A DNA stretch of 64,000 nucleotides, from contig NZ_CAMLHX010000002.1 of assembly GCF_946479965.1 (NCBI RefSeq), forward strand, positions 92,624 to 156,623, written 5' to 3'. The stretch comes from an uncultured Mucilaginibacter sp. GTDB taxonomy: Bacteria; Bacteroidota; Bacteroidia; Sphingobacteriales; Sphingobacteriaceae. This document shows, one piece after another, positions 1 to 8,506 of this stretch (positions within the stretch are counted from its first letter, which is position 1; every line of letters begins with the position of its first letter). The notes under the pieces are model-generated. The model made no database searches. It had not been told where the DNA came from and saw only the letters and a program-made list of their open reading frames with translations. The position numbers were made by a program, and so were the translations under genes.

Positions 1-1322
1 TCTAAAACAACACTTTCATTAAAATCCACACTCCCCAGTCCTTTATTGCTTGCGATTATAAGGCTGTTAGTTGTTCCGGCCACTACATCCGGAAAACCGT
101 CTCCGGTAATATCGGCAACGGCCAAAGATCTTAGCGGGTAAGTAGTGTTAATATAAACACCCGGTGCAAAACTTATATTTCCCGCCGCAGAAGTAGTGTT
201 TTTATAGATCGAAATTTGCTTACCACCCTCGCTTAGGGTTATGATATCATTAGTTCCGTCTGCATCCACATCGGCAACTTTAGATATTTTGCCACCTGAA
301 GAGGAAGGTGTGGTTGCCTGATAAGTAAAATCAGTCCCGGGCGAAGCAGTTGTATTTCGCATTACATAAAAACTATAATTGGTTGACACAACTACGTCGG
401 TCTTGCCGTCGTTATCAACATCCTTAGCATCCAGGTGTGTAACTGATGAAGCCGCACCAAGTTGCTGTTGAGAAAATGAAAATGTTTTTGATGCGGTGGC
501 TGTAGTATTTTTTAACAAGATGGCTTTGTCATAAGTGCAGGCCAGTATATCCACTTTGCCATCCAAATTAAGATCAGCCAGCGTTATTTTTTTCACTGAT
601 GGAACATCGTATTCTGTTACTGCATTAAAAGTTTGGCTGTTAAGTTGCCCGGGCGTTTGATTGATATAAACGGCAACTTTTTTAAAGGAATCATAAACCA
701 TTACCATGTCAAGCGCGCCATCACCGTTTAAATCAGCGAAATTCAGGTCGAAAATTTGATATAATATATAACTATGTACATTGAAACTGGCTGCTAATGT
801 GAATGACTGATCAGTTAAAGTCCCTTTGACTGATGTATTCTTGTAAATCTGAACTTTGTTACCATATAGATCTATTCCACCAATGTCAAGCTTTCCATCA
901 CCATCGATATCAACCAATTGCAGAGATGGATAGCTCAAACCCTGATAATTAGGAACATTGCTCCGCTGGAAGGATCTTTCTGTAAAAGCTTTCTGCTCGC
1001 CCTTATTAGACGCTGTTATAAATGATTTAGTAGAAACTGCCTGCAAACCGGTTGTCTTGTTAATTACACTTATGGGTTGATAGGTTGCAGAGTACGGAAC
1101 GGTTACCGTTATAGAAGTAGAACTTGCTGAAATAACATTTGCCTTACCACCTCCAAAATAAACAACATTATCTGCAGCCGATGCACCAAAGCCGCTGCCG
1201 TTTATGGTAACCGCTGTCCCGGCTGGCCCGCTTACCGGACTAAAAGAACTTACAATCGGGGCCTGGGCTAATGCCGCGTAAGAAATCGCGACAAAAAAGA
1301 TTAGGATAAGGTATCGCTTCAC
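1..1322 (-). CDS. Secreted IPT/TIG and FG-GAP (VCBS) repeat protein, 3' end missing
   Basis: The reading frame is open from a GTG at 1320-1322 to the window edge, about 440 codons, so the C-terminus lies outside. The N-terminus MKRYLILIFFVAISYAALAQ is a signal peptide. An IPT/TIG-like domain follows (about residues 22-105, with SGPAGTAVTINGSGFG). After it come repeated FG-GAP/VCBS units of the form D(I/L)(D/N)GDGxxD, for example DIDGDGKLD, DLNGDGALD, DVDNDGKTD and DITGDGFPD. These are calcium-binding beta-propeller blades of surface proteins. In this phylum such proteins often end in a sorting domain, but that part is not visible. The start is chosen because the signal peptide begins there and no in-frame ATG lies upstream. 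Its ligand cannot be deduced. Confidence 0.85.
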   Translation of the reverse strand, partial: MKRYLILIFFVAISYAALAQAPIVSSFSPVSGPAGTAVTINGSGFGASAADNVVYFGGGKANVISASSTSITVTVPYSATYQPISVINKTTGLQAVSTKSFITASNKGEQKAFTERSFQRSNVPNYQGLSYPSLQLVDIDGDGKLDIGGIDLYGNKVQIYKNTSVKGTLTDQSFTLAASFNVHSYILYQIFDLNFADLNGDGALDMVMVYDSFKKVAVYINQTPGQLNSQTFNAVTEYDVPSVKKITLADLNLDGKVDILACTYDKAILLKNTTATASKTFSFSQQQLGAASSVTHLDAKDVDNDGKTDVVVSTNYSFYVMRNTTASPGTDFTYQATTPSSSGGKISKVADVDADGTNDIITLSEGGKQISIYKNTTSAAGNISFAPGVYINTTYPLRSLAVADITGDGFPDVVAGTTNSLIIASNKGLGSVDFNESVVL

Positions 1323-1528
1323 AATATTTAATTACCATAAAGATAATAATTTCCTTTGTTTCTTTACGTCTTGCGCAAACGATTTAGATGATTTATATCT
1401 GTTTTAAGCACATTCTATACGCTATGCGTAACTATTAATAAGCCGAAAACAACTAATTTGCAGCGTTTAAATTTCGTAGTTTAAAACCTGCGAAGCAACC
1501 GATTTAACCCAATTAAAATAAATAAGCA

Positions 1529-3613
1529 ATGAAGATGATCTTAGTAGCATCCAGAAACTTTATTTGGATATGTGTACTTGTGTCGCTTGCGTTCAGCGCC
1601 AAAGCTGACGACGGGCATGACCTGTGGCTAAGGCCGGTAAAAGCAAAACCGGTAAAAGTGGTAGGTGCAAATGCTAAATCAGTAATGATGGGCATCGCCA
1701 AAAAAGAAATAGAACAACGCTGGTTAGGTGATGAAAATGCTACAGTAGCGTTCAGGATAGTAAAAGATCCTACCGTTAAGGCCGATGGTTTTAGAATAGC
1801 AGGAAACGCAATTAGCGCTACCAGCGAAAGCGGAATACTTTACGGCGCGTATGAATTACTACGCCGCCAGCAGACCGGCGATTTGAGCAATGTCATTTCT
1901 AATCCTTCTTATAAACTAAGAATATTGAACCACTGGGATAATCTGAATGGAACAATAGAACGCGGCTATGCCGGTAATTCTATCTTTTGGCGCAGCGGCG
2001 ATAATGCCTTTACCGTAACGGATAAAGACAAGCAATTATGGGAGGAATACGCACGCGCTAACGCGTCAATTGGCATTAACGGTTCTGTGCTGAACAATGT
2101 AAACGCTTCGGCGCAAATGTTAGGTACTGATCAGTTAAACAAGCTAAAAGCCATTGCAGCGGTTTTACGTCCTTATGGTATAAAAACATATTTATCCATC
2201 AATTTTGCATCACCTATCGGTTTGGGCAAGTTGCCTAACGCTGATCCGCTGAACCCGGAAGTTATAAAATGGTGGAAAGAAAAAGTGGCCGAGATATACA
2301 AATTAGTGCCTGACTTTGGCGGTTTTTTAGTGAAAGCCAACAGCGAAGGACAACCCGGCCCGCAGGATTATAAACGTACACATGTTGATGGTGCCAATAT
2401 GCTTGCAGACGCTTTAAAGCCCTACAACGGCATTGTTATGTGGCGCGCGTTTGTTTATAACGCGGCCGAAAAAGATCGCGCTAAACAGGCTTATTTGGAG
2501 TTTATGCCTTTTGATGGTCAGTTTAGAGATAACGTAATAATACAGGTAAAGAACGGACCTATAGATTTTCAGCCACGTGAACCATTTAGTCCCTTGTTTG
2601 GGGCTTTAAAGAAAACACCTATTATGCCTGAATTACAGGTAACGCAGGAGTATTTGGGCCACTCAGAGCAGTTGGTGTTCCTATCAACCTTATGGGAAGA
2701 AATGTTTAAAAGCGACACCTACCAGGAGGGCAAAAACAGCACAGTTGCACGTGTTACGGATGGTAGCATATTCCCACAGAAATATACCGCTATAGCCGGC
2801 GTATCCAACGTGGGCCTTGATACCAACTGGACCGGCCATGATTTTGCCCAAGCCAACTGGTACGCCTATGGCCGCCTGGCATGGAATGACCAATTAGACA
2901 GCAAAACAATAGCTGATGAGTGGATAAAGTTAACCTTCGCTCCCGCTGACGCCAATAATGTATGGAAAAATGGTTTTTTAGAACCCGTTAAAAAAATGAT
3001 GCTCGAAAGCCGCGAAACAGCTGTGAATTATTCAATGCCTTTGGGCCTTCACCATACTTTTGCGGGTAACCACCACTACGGCCCGGGCCCTTGGTGGGCT
3101 CCACCGGGTACCCGAAAAGACTGGACACCTGCATACTATCACCAGGCCGATGCTAACGGTATTGGTTTTGATCGAACAAAAAAAGGCACAGACGCTGTAA
3201 GCCAATATCATGAGCCGCTGGCATCGCAATTTAATGATGTGGCGAGCACTCCAGAGATGTATTTACTATACTTCCACCACTTGTCATGGGATTATAAGAT
3301 GAAAAATGGTAAAACCCTATGGGATGACCTGTGCTCGCATTGGGATATGGGTGTTAAACAAGTACGCCAGTTCCAGGTGGTGTGGGATAAGGTTGAGCCG
3401 TTTGTTGATGCGCAACGCTTTGCCCGCGTTCAGGAAAAACTGCGTCGCCATACCCGTGATGCACAGTTTTGGAAAGATGCCAACATCTTGTACTTCCAGC
3501 AGTTCAGTAAGCGGCCTCTACCTGATTATGTGGAACGCCCCATTAATAACCTGGATTATTATATAAAAACAAATCCGCTTACTATGCAGCAGGCACCGGC
3601 GCCAAAGAAATAG
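1529..3613 (+). CDS. aguA: Alpha-glucuronidase, GH67, secreted
   Basis: The 694-residue product removes 4-O-methyl-glucuronic acid side groups from xylo-oligosaccharides. A signal peptide (residues 1-26) is followed by the GH67 N-terminal motif DGHDLWLRPV. The three catalytic acids known from Cellvibrio GlcA67A (E292, D365, E393) have counterparts here at one constant offset of 19: E273 in NSEGQPGP, D346 in GPIDFQP and E374 in VTQEYLGH. Length is normal for the family. The gene stands alone between a truncated minus-strand gene and a terminator hairpin. CE1 and GH43 genes for the same kind of polymer lie 17-20 kb downstream. The family call is secure; the natural substrate is inferred from the family. 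Confidence 0.96.
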   Translation: MKMILVASRNFIWICVLVSLAFSAKADDGHDLWLRPVKAKPVKVVGANAKSVMMGIAKKEIEQRWLGDENATVAFRIVKDPTVKADGFRIAGNAISATSESGILYGAYELLRRQQTGDLSNVISNPSYKLRILNHWDNLNGTIERGYAGNSIFWRSGDNAFTVTDKDKQLWEEYARANASIGINGSVLNNVNASAQMLGTDQLNKLKAIAAVLRPYGIKTYLSINFASPIGLGKLPNADPLNPEVIKWWKEKVAEIYKLVPDFGGFLVKANSEGQPGPQDYKRTHVDGANMLADALKPYNGIVMWRAFVYNAAEKDRAKQAYLEFMPFDGQFRDNVIIQVKNGPIDFQPREPFSPLFGALKKTPIMPELQVTQEYLGHSEQLVFLSTLWEEMFKSDTYQEGKNSTVARVTDGSIFPQKYTAIAGVSNVGLDTNWTGHDFAQANWYAYGRLAWNDQLDSKTIADEWIKLTFAPADANNVWKNGFLEPVKKMMLESRETAVNYSMPLGLHHTFAGNHHYGPGPWWAPPGTRKDWTPAYYHQADANGIGFDRTKKGTDAVSQYHEPLASQFNDVASTPEMYLLYFHHLSWDYKMKNGKTLWDDLCSHWDMGVKQVRQFQVVWDKVEPFVDAQRFARVQEKLRRHTRDAQFWKDANILYFQQFSKRPLPDYVERPINNLDYYIKTNPLTMQQAPAPKK

Positions 3614-3630
3614 CTGTAATAAAATAACAC

Positions 3631-3670
3631 TAAACAACAATGCCTCCGCTAATCGGGGCATTGTTGTTTA
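3631..3670. terminator. Strong hairpin terminator after the GH67 gene
   Basis: A 14-bp perfect stem joins TAAACAACAATGCC (3631-3644) to its complement at 3657-3670. The loop contains a further CCG/CGG pairing. A-rich and T-rich flanks would let it work in both directions. It separates the GH67 gene from the metallo-hydrolase gene. Confidence 0.8.
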
Positions 3671-3718
3671 AATATTTGGCTTATCATAATTTTTACAACC
3701 AACTCTCTCCGTTATTTT

Positions 3719-3726
3719 TACTTTTG
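3719..3726 (+). promoter_or_regulatory. -7 promoter box of the MBL-fold gene
   Basis: TACTTTTG matches the Bacteroidota -7 consensus TAnnTTTG exactly and lies 18 nt before the ATG. I see no clear TTG at the -33 position. Confidence 0.5.
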
Positions 3727-3744
3727 CGCTAAATTCTATTCTGC

Positions 3745-4572
3745 ATGACAAATAATATTAAACTAGACGTATACCACGGTGTTGAAGCAACAGTGAACGC
3801 TTACATTTTTTCTGACAACCAAAGCGTTATCCTGGTAGATTGCCTACGCAACAGCGAAGAAGCAGGTAAACTGGCCGCTCAGATCAAACAAATGGACAAA
3901 CCCCTCACCCATTTGTTCATCACCCACGGGCACCCTGATCACTATACCGGCATGAATGTTATTAAGGCCGAATTCCCGGATGTGAGGATAGTGGTTAATA
4001 CACCCGAAATAAAAGAAGACATCATTAATTTTTCTACCTGGATGGAAAGTGTTGGATGGCTGGAAAAAGAACCTGCCTTAAAACCGCAAACAGATGCCAA
4101 TCCTGATGGATTTGACTACTATGGTAACATCAGCGTTTTAAAACGTGGCGAACTTATACTAGCCGAGGGTGCTGTTATAGAAGCCTATAGTAACTATGAG
4201 TCTGCCGAGTGCGAGCACCTTACAACCCTTTACAGCAAAGACCTGAAAGCTTTCTTCTCTAATGATTTTGTTTACAACGGTGTACACCCCTGGCTGGCAA
4301 TTGATAAACAGAATATTGAGAACTGGAAAGACCAACTTTTAGAGTTTGCCCATGTTCTGGAAAAAGACTTAACCATTTATCCCGGCCACGGAAAGCCTGC
4401 TGACATTACAGTATTTGAACAACAACTAAAATACATTACTGATTTTGAAGCTACCGTAGCAACAGCAAAAAGCCGCGAAGAAGCCATGCAAAAAATGCAG
4501 GAGCTGTATCCTGACTATACGCAGGCTGATTTCCTGTTAGTTTACTCGGTTAACGCTTTTGTGGCTGAATAA
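3745..4572 (+). CDS. MBL-fold metallo-hydrolase
   Basis: A 275-residue cytoplasmic metallo-beta-lactamase-fold protein with no signal peptide. The metal-binding signature HGHPDH is at residues 61-66. Further likely ligands are H158 in ECEHLTTL, the bridging D174 in SNDFVYNG, and the histidine of YPGHG (residues 212-216). The motif spacing resembles glyoxalase-II/thiolesterase-like or quorum-lactonase-like members, but the substrate cannot be read from sequence. The gene is monocistronic: a -7 box sits just upstream and a tRNA gene lies downstream. Confidence 0.85.
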   Translation: MTNNIKLDVYHGVEATVNAYIFSDNQSVILVDCLRNSEEAGKLAAQIKQMDKPLTHLFITHGHPDHYTGMNVIKAEFPDVRIVVNTPEIKEDIINFSTWMESVGWLEKEPALKPQTDANPDGFDYYGNISVLKRGELILAEGAVIEAYSNYESAECEHLTTLYSKDLKAFFSNDFVYNGVHPWLAIDKQNIENWKDQLLEFAHVLEKDLTIYPGHGKPADITVFEQQLKYITDFEATVATAKSREEAMQKMQELYPDYTQADFLLVYSVNAFVAE

Positions 4573-4626
4573 TATTCAGGGGTTAGCAAAAATACCTTTT
4601 ATGTGTATATTTGCCCTCCTTAGTGC

Positions 4627-4699
4627 GACTTGGTAGCTCAGCCGGTAGAGCAACTGACTCTTAATCAGTGGGTCGAGAGTTCGATCCTCTCCCAGGTCA
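4627..4699 (+). tRNA. tRNA-Lys (anticodon CUU)
   Basis: A full cloverleaf can be drawn. The acceptor stem pairs GACTTGG with CCAGGTC, with one T-G wobble. The D arm contains GGTAGCTCAGC. The anticodon stem ACTGA/TCAGT carries loop CTCTTAA, giving anticodon CTT. The T arm is GAGAG-TTCGATC-CTCTC and the discriminator base is A. No CCA is encoded at the 3' end. A rho-independent terminator follows directly. Confidence 0.97.
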
Positions 4700-4705
4700 C
4701 AAAAA

Positions 4706-4734
4706 GCCTTAAGCAATTTGCTTAGGGCTTTTTT
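4706..4734 (+). terminator. Terminator of tRNA-Lys
   Basis: The stem pairs GCCTTAAGCA (4706-4715) with TGCTTAGGGC (4719-4728), one G-T wobble, loop ATT. A run of six T follows. Confidence 0.88.
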
Positions 4735-4867
4735 GCTTTTAGTTCTCTTTCGGTCGCACACTACCCTATAGTTAGTCGCATATACACCCGCTTCCGCATT
4801 GTGTTTTCTTTGAAATTTGTATCAAACAAACAGAGATAATATAAATTATAAAAAGGAGAAAACTATC

Positions 4868-5476
4868 ATGAGAAAAATTATTGTTCTATCATTCATTTCG
4901 TTAGACGGAGTAATGCAAGCACCGGGAGGACCTGAGGAAGATCCATCAGAAGATTTTAAGTATGGTGGCTGGAGCGCGCCATTTGATGACGAAACATCAG
5001 GCGAATTTATGCAAAAACTATTGGAGCCTGCTGACCTGCTGCTGGGCAGAAAGACATTTGATATTTTCGCAAACTACTGGCCCAAACATGCCGAATATTG
5101 GCCGGGTGTTAACGAAGTACCTAAATATGTACTATCTAATACACTAAATAATACTGACCCCATTGTTACCGGTTGGAACAACTCATCAGTTTTAAATAGC
5201 CTGGCGGATATTGAAAATTTAAAGAGATCTGAAGGGGCCGATATAAAAATATGGGGCAGCAGCAAACTGGTGCACCTGCTACTTGAGCATGACCTTGTAG
5301 ATGAACTATGGTTGATGATACACCCGGTGCTATTGGGTAAGGGGAAAAAACTGTTTGCTGATAGCGTACTACCGGCATCTTTTGAACTGACAGACAGCTT
5401 TATAACAGGCAAGGGTGTTATTATTGCCAATTATAAGCGGGCCGGCGAGGTTAAGACAGGAAATATGGGTGTTTAA
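4868..5476 (+). CDS. Dihydrofolate reductase-fold protein (RibD C-terminal family)
   Basis: A 202-residue cytoplasmic protein of the YyaP/YwjB type. It has an N-terminal strand with SLDGVMQAPGG, a central LLGRKTFDIF segment, and a C-terminal IWGSSKLVHLLLEH / HPVLLGKGKKLF segment typical of the RibD C-terminal (pyrimidine reductase) fold. The family binds NADPH, but most stand-alone members have no proven substrate. The start at 4868 is preferred over upstream starts because AGGAG lies at 4854-4858, 9 nt before it, which is a rare clear Shine-Dalgarno in this window. A more distant homologue is encoded at 17018. Confidence 0.88.
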   Translation: MRKIIVLSFISLDGVMQAPGGPEEDPSEDFKYGGWSAPFDDETSGEFMQKLLEPADLLLGRKTFDIFANYWPKHAEYWPGVNEVPKYVLSNTLNNTDPIVTGWNNSSVLNSLADIENLKRSEGADIKIWGSSKLVHLLLEHDLVDELWLMIHPVLLGKGKKLFADSVLPASFELTDSFITGKGVIIANYKRAGEVKTGNMGV

Positions 5477-5517
5477 CGCATTAAATTAACAGAGCCTAAT
5501 CGCAACTATGCGCTAAA

Positions 5518-5557
5518 GGGACAGAGATCTTAAAGATATTTGTCCCATTTTTATTTT
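5518..5557 (+). terminator. Terminator of the reductase-like gene
   Basis: An imperfect stem has GGGACA at the left base (5518-5523) and TGTCCC at the right base (5541-5546), with internal pairing around AGATCT. A T-rich tail (5548-5557) follows. Confidence 0.65.
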
Positions 5558-5603
5558 AAACTAAATGTTTAGTAATTGGATATATTTATAATATATTTAC
5601 AGC

Positions 5604-6344
5604 ATGTATAACATACTGGCTGATATGAAGCTGCATAAAACCTTATTCATTATTACTGTAATATTTCACTTAGGGGCTTCGGCGCAGCAATTGACCAGGC
5701 AAAAAGTCACAAATGCTTCAAAGGCTGATACATCGTTGATAGTTTACTTGCCAAATGGATCACCGGTTAATTATGCACGTTATTTTCCGTTGTTATGGAA
5801 GGGAGAACACTACCTTGAAACCATAAAGGGCAGATCATATCTTAAGAAATATCCCGATAGCATTTTAGCCTATATTCATCTTTATCGTAACCGGTTGGAT
5901 AGTGCATCAAGGCTCAACAACATTAATCACCGCCTATCACGGGCAGAGAAAGTTCTGGTGATTAAAAGCACGCGCAGGTTATATATCCAGCGCGGCGGAA
6001 AAACAATGTTTGAATTTCCTGTAAATCTGGGTAAAAACCCCGTAGGGCACAAAATCAGTATTAACGACGGGCGGACACCTGAAGGACAGTATTCACTCGA
6101 TCTAAAAATGTGGACCGCACAATACTATAAGAATTTCCATATTACTTATCCTGATTCATCAGATATCACGACAGCAAAAAATAGCAAAACCATGCCGGGA
6201 GGCGATGTGATGATCCATGGTACGAGCGCGCAACGTGCCGGGCGGAAAGACTGGACAAACGGCTGCATTGCATTAACCAATGCGCAAATGGATACTTTGT
6301 TTAAATACGTACCGATTGGTACTTTAATCGAGATCAGAAAATGA
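5604..6344 (+). CDS. L,D-transpeptidase, YkuD family, exported
   Basis: A 246-residue envelope enzyme expected to act on peptidoglycan peptides, by 3-3 cross-linking or protein attachment. A signal sequence (about residues 8-28, ending GASAQQ) is followed by the YkuD catalytic domain (about 115-246). That domain contains MIHGTSAQ with H205 and TNGCIAL with the nucleophile C221, the HxxG...GC arrangement of the family. An internal ATG at 5625 (residue 8) would give a cleaner signal peptide and is an equally good start. TATATTTA-type -7 boxes lie just upstream. The stop overlaps the next start by ATGA, implying coupled translation with the unknown secreted protein downstream. Confidence 0.9.
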   Translation: MYNILADMKLHKTLFIITVIFHLGASAQQLTRQKVTNASKADTSLIVYLPNGSPVNYARYFPLLWKGEHYLETIKGRSYLKKYPDSILAYIHLYRNRLDSASRLNNINHRLSRAEKVLVIKSTRRLYIQRGGKTMFEFPVNLGKNPVGHKISINDGRTPEGQYSLDLKMWTAQYYKNFHITYPDSSDITTAKNSKTMPGGDVMIHGTSAQRAGRKDWTNGCIALTNAQMDTLFKYVPIGTLIEIRK

Positions 6345-7024
6345 GAGGTAAGCTATTTTTGCTCTTTACTATTGCCACTTTAGCTTTTTTTACCGCCGGG
6401 GCGCAGACCGTTAAAGAACCATTTTTTACCAAAACAGTAACGAAAACAAGCGGAGGATTTTTGATGACTACCATTAAAACGCCGGATGGAAAGCTGTTTC
6501 AAGGGGTTGCGCAGAAAGAATTAGACAATCTTTTTTATATAAACGGGAAAAGCTACACAGAAGCAGAGGCCCTGCTGCTTGATCCTGCAGGGTTTAAAAC
6601 GCAAACGTTTAACAGCGCCTTCGCACCGAATTATGAAATTGAAGGACGGGATCTAAGTCCTTTTATGGTGATTATATACGTTGGCCAACCTCCCCCTCTA
6701 AATGCTTTTGCTATAAAAACGCAAGCCATTCAGGCAAAATACAACGGTAAAACCATAACCGGTTTAGTTAAAGACCCAATCTATTCGTCTTATAACAACC
6801 AGTTAATGGGCTTTATGCTTGAATCGGGAGAAGACGAGTTTCAGGTGAATATTAACGGGAATGAAGTGTCAAGGCTATTCAAGATGGTTAAACCAGGCGA
6901 TATTGTTATTATAGAAATAAGTCATGCCTCGCTTACCAGGCAAAGCCCTATACCCGTTATCTATCCGAAAACATTAACTAAGGATGGCGAAATGCTGATA
7001 CGAAAAGGGAGCGTGCAGATTTAG
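6341..7024 (+). CDS. Secreted protein of unknown function, coupled to the L,D-transpeptidase
   Basis: A 227-residue protein with a signal peptide (MRGKLFLLFTIATLAFFTAG, then AQ). The mature part is probably beta-rich and has no cysteine after the signal peptide and no motif I recognise. Visible segments include IYVGQPPPLNAFAI, MLESGEDEFQVNINGNEV and a C-terminal MLIRKGSVQI. The mid-part, ending with KPGDIVIIEISHA, recalls repeated beta-sandwich envelope domains, but I cannot assign a family. The 4-nt overlap with the L,D-transpeptidase gene suggests a shared envelope role. It converges with the STM3941-type gene with only 19 nt between them. Confidence 0.75.
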   Translation: MRGKLFLLFTIATLAFFTAGAQTVKEPFFTKTVTKTSGGFLMTTIKTPDGKLFQGVAQKELDNLFYINGKSYTEAEALLLDPAGFKTQTFNSAFAPNYEIEGRDLSPFMVIIYVGQPPPLNAFAIKTQAIQAKYNGKTITGLVKDPIYSSYNNQLMGFMLESGEDEFQVNINGNEVSRLFKMVKPGDIVIIEISHASLTRQSPIPVIYPKTLTKDGEMLIRKGSVQI

Positions 7025-7043
7025 TACGGCAGCTTCGCATTAT

Positions 7044-7574
7044 CTACGGCTGGCGATATTTTGTAAAGCATAATCTTATAAGCTGTTCCAGATCATCGAA
7101 GTTATATTTTAATGAAGTTGATGTGATGGATAAAGGCGTTCTGTAGTATCGCATATTAGCTTCTAAAAGCCTGCGTTTTAATCCTGTGGCGCGTTCTAAA
7201 TATTCTTCAGGATTCTTGATGGTAATGAGCAAAAACCGTGTGGATGCTACTTGCCGAGTGTCGATAGATAAAATGTCCTCCCAGGCAATAAAGCCTATAC
7301 TGGTAGCATTAGAATTGTCGGTTATTCCGTTTTCATCCATAATTAAACCGGCCTTTTTATCAAAGAGCTTTATAAGGCCATAAATAAAACACGCACCAAA
7401 AAACAGTATACTTAACAAGCCTAGCATAACTGTTAAAGTTTTACTTCTGGTTATGGGCGTATTAAAGCCTTCAGGCTTTGTTACAAACAAAATCCCTATA
7501 GCTACAAACGCTACTGCACCCAGCAGCAATAACATCGTTTTTCTCTTGCTTAGCTCAATTTCTATTGCGCCCAT
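7044..7574 (-). CDS. STM3941-family membrane protein
   Basis: A 176-residue protein. It begins with a short cytoplasmic segment (IEIELSKRK), then two transmembrane helices (about residues 13-30 and 46-66). A soluble C-terminal part contains GITDNSNATSIGFIAWEDI, a PH-like pattern seen in this family. The N-terminal ELSKRK-hydrophobic arrangement and length match proteins annotated STM3941 family in Bacteroidota. Their function is unknown. The gene is divergent from the GIN-domain gene across a 244-nt intergenic region. Confidence 0.75.
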   Translation of the reverse strand: MGAIEIELSKRKTMLLLLGAVAFVAIGILFVTKPEGFNTPITRSKTLTVMLGLLSILFFGACFIYGLIKLFDKKAGLIMDENGITDNSNATSIGFIAWEDILSIDTRQVASTRFLLITIKNPEEYLERATGLKRRLLEANMRYYRTPLSITSTSLKYNFDDLEQLIRLCFTKYRQP

Positions 7575-7656
7575 ATACTGATATCTGATTTATAATTAAA
7601 ACTACAAATTTTCTTAAACAACTAATAGTAAGTGAAAAATTCGGCTTTCTGATATC

Positions 7657-7716
7657 CGCCTACCACTCCCCTCGCCTACACAATCTGCCCTTTCGCCTAC
7701 ACAACCCCGCAGATTG
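7657..7716. promoter_or_regulatory. Repeated-motif region upstream of the GIN-domain gene
   Basis: The 12-mer TCGCCTACACAA occurs at 7672-7683 and again at 7693-7704, exactly 21 nt apart, about two helical turns. A shorter CGCCTAC is at 7657-7663. A perfect 8-bp inverted repeat (CAATCTGC 7681-7688, GCAGATTG 7709-7716) overlaps it. Pairs of direct repeats about 21 nt apart are typical of dimeric regulators such as LytTR proteins. The regulator is not identified. Confidence 0.45.
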
Positions 7717-7818
7717 TCTATTACACACTAAGCCCAACTTAACTTTTTGTTTTTCAGCACGTCATAGAGGTGTATTTAAATAATTTAAAAAAAACTCACC
7801 CATTAAAATATTAAGAAA

Positions 7819-8427
7819 ATGAAAACAAAAATCGCAATCCTTATCGCATTAGTAGCATTAATAGTATTGAACATCTCTTACGCCAAAGCAAACGATGGCG
7901 CGGTAGAATTAACAAAAGTAGGCGCCATCAACAAAATAGAAGCCAGCGGCAACGTTGACGTATACCTGGTAAACGGCGATTACGATGCTGTTAAAGTATA
8001 CGATGATTACTACAGCGGCAACGCAGTTGTTCAAAACGAAGACGGTGTTTTACGCATCGCATCATACGCAACCGATAAACTGGTAGTGCTTGTTACAGTA
8101 AATGATCTACAGGCAATCACTGCCAGCGACAATGCAAGTGTTAGATCATACGGCAACGCGTTTTCAGCAAAAGGAATAGATATAACGCTAAACGACCAGG
8201 CAGTAGCCCAATTAAAAATAGATGCCGTTGGCGCTACCATAACTGTTAACGACGAGGCCCGTGCAGAACTTGCCGGAACTATTGAAAACTACGAGTTAAA
8301 TTATACTGCTGCAGCAACAGTTAGCAACGATAGCCTGCAAAGCCGTTCAAGCAGAAAAAAGCAAATTGAGCAGCCAAAAAACATCCGCAGGTTCCCGATG
8401 GCTTTAAGAATGCAAGCAAGTTTATAA
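7819..8427 (+). CDS. GIN-domain (DUF2807) secreted protein
   Basis: A 202-residue exported protein with signal peptide MKTKIAILIALVALIVLNIS (then YAKA). A single right-handed beta-helical GIN (putative auto-transporter adhesin head) domain follows at about residues 28-170. It is recognisable by its start AINKIEASGNVDVYLVNGD and by later ASDNASVRSYGN / LNDQAVAQLKID rungs. The tail is basic (SRSSRKKQ). This family is abundant in Sphingobacteriaceae and its function is not established. Transcription probably responds to the repeated motifs 100-160 nt upstream and ends at the hairpin at 8447-8480. Confidence 0.85.
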   Translation: MKTKIAILIALVALIVLNISYAKANDGAVELTKVGAINKIEASGNVDVYLVNGDYDAVKVYDDYYSGNAVVQNEDGVLRIASYATDKLVVLVTVNDLQAITASDNASVRSYGNAFSAKGIDITLNDQAVAQLKIDAVGATITVNDEARAELAGTIENYELNYTAAATVSNDSLQSRSSRKKQIEQPKNIRRFPMALRMQASL

Positions 8428-8446
8428 TTACGTATCAACCTGTAAC

Positions 8447-8480
8447 AAAAAACCCTTTGGCAAATGCCGAAGGGTTTTTT
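8447..8480. terminator. Bidirectional terminator between convergent genes
   Basis: The stem AAAAACCCTTTGGCA pairs with TGCCGAAGGGTTTTT with one G-T wobble and loop AA. A and T runs lie on the two sides, serving both the GIN-domain gene and the sodC-like gene. Confidence 0.88.
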
Positions 8481-8506
8481 GTTTGTAGGAATACGGGAAG
8501 CGTGTG

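Noticed and set aside
4576..4761. Open frame on the minus strand across the tRNA-Lys gene
   Set aside because: It is the complement of a tRNA and its terminator; composition does not look like a protein gene.
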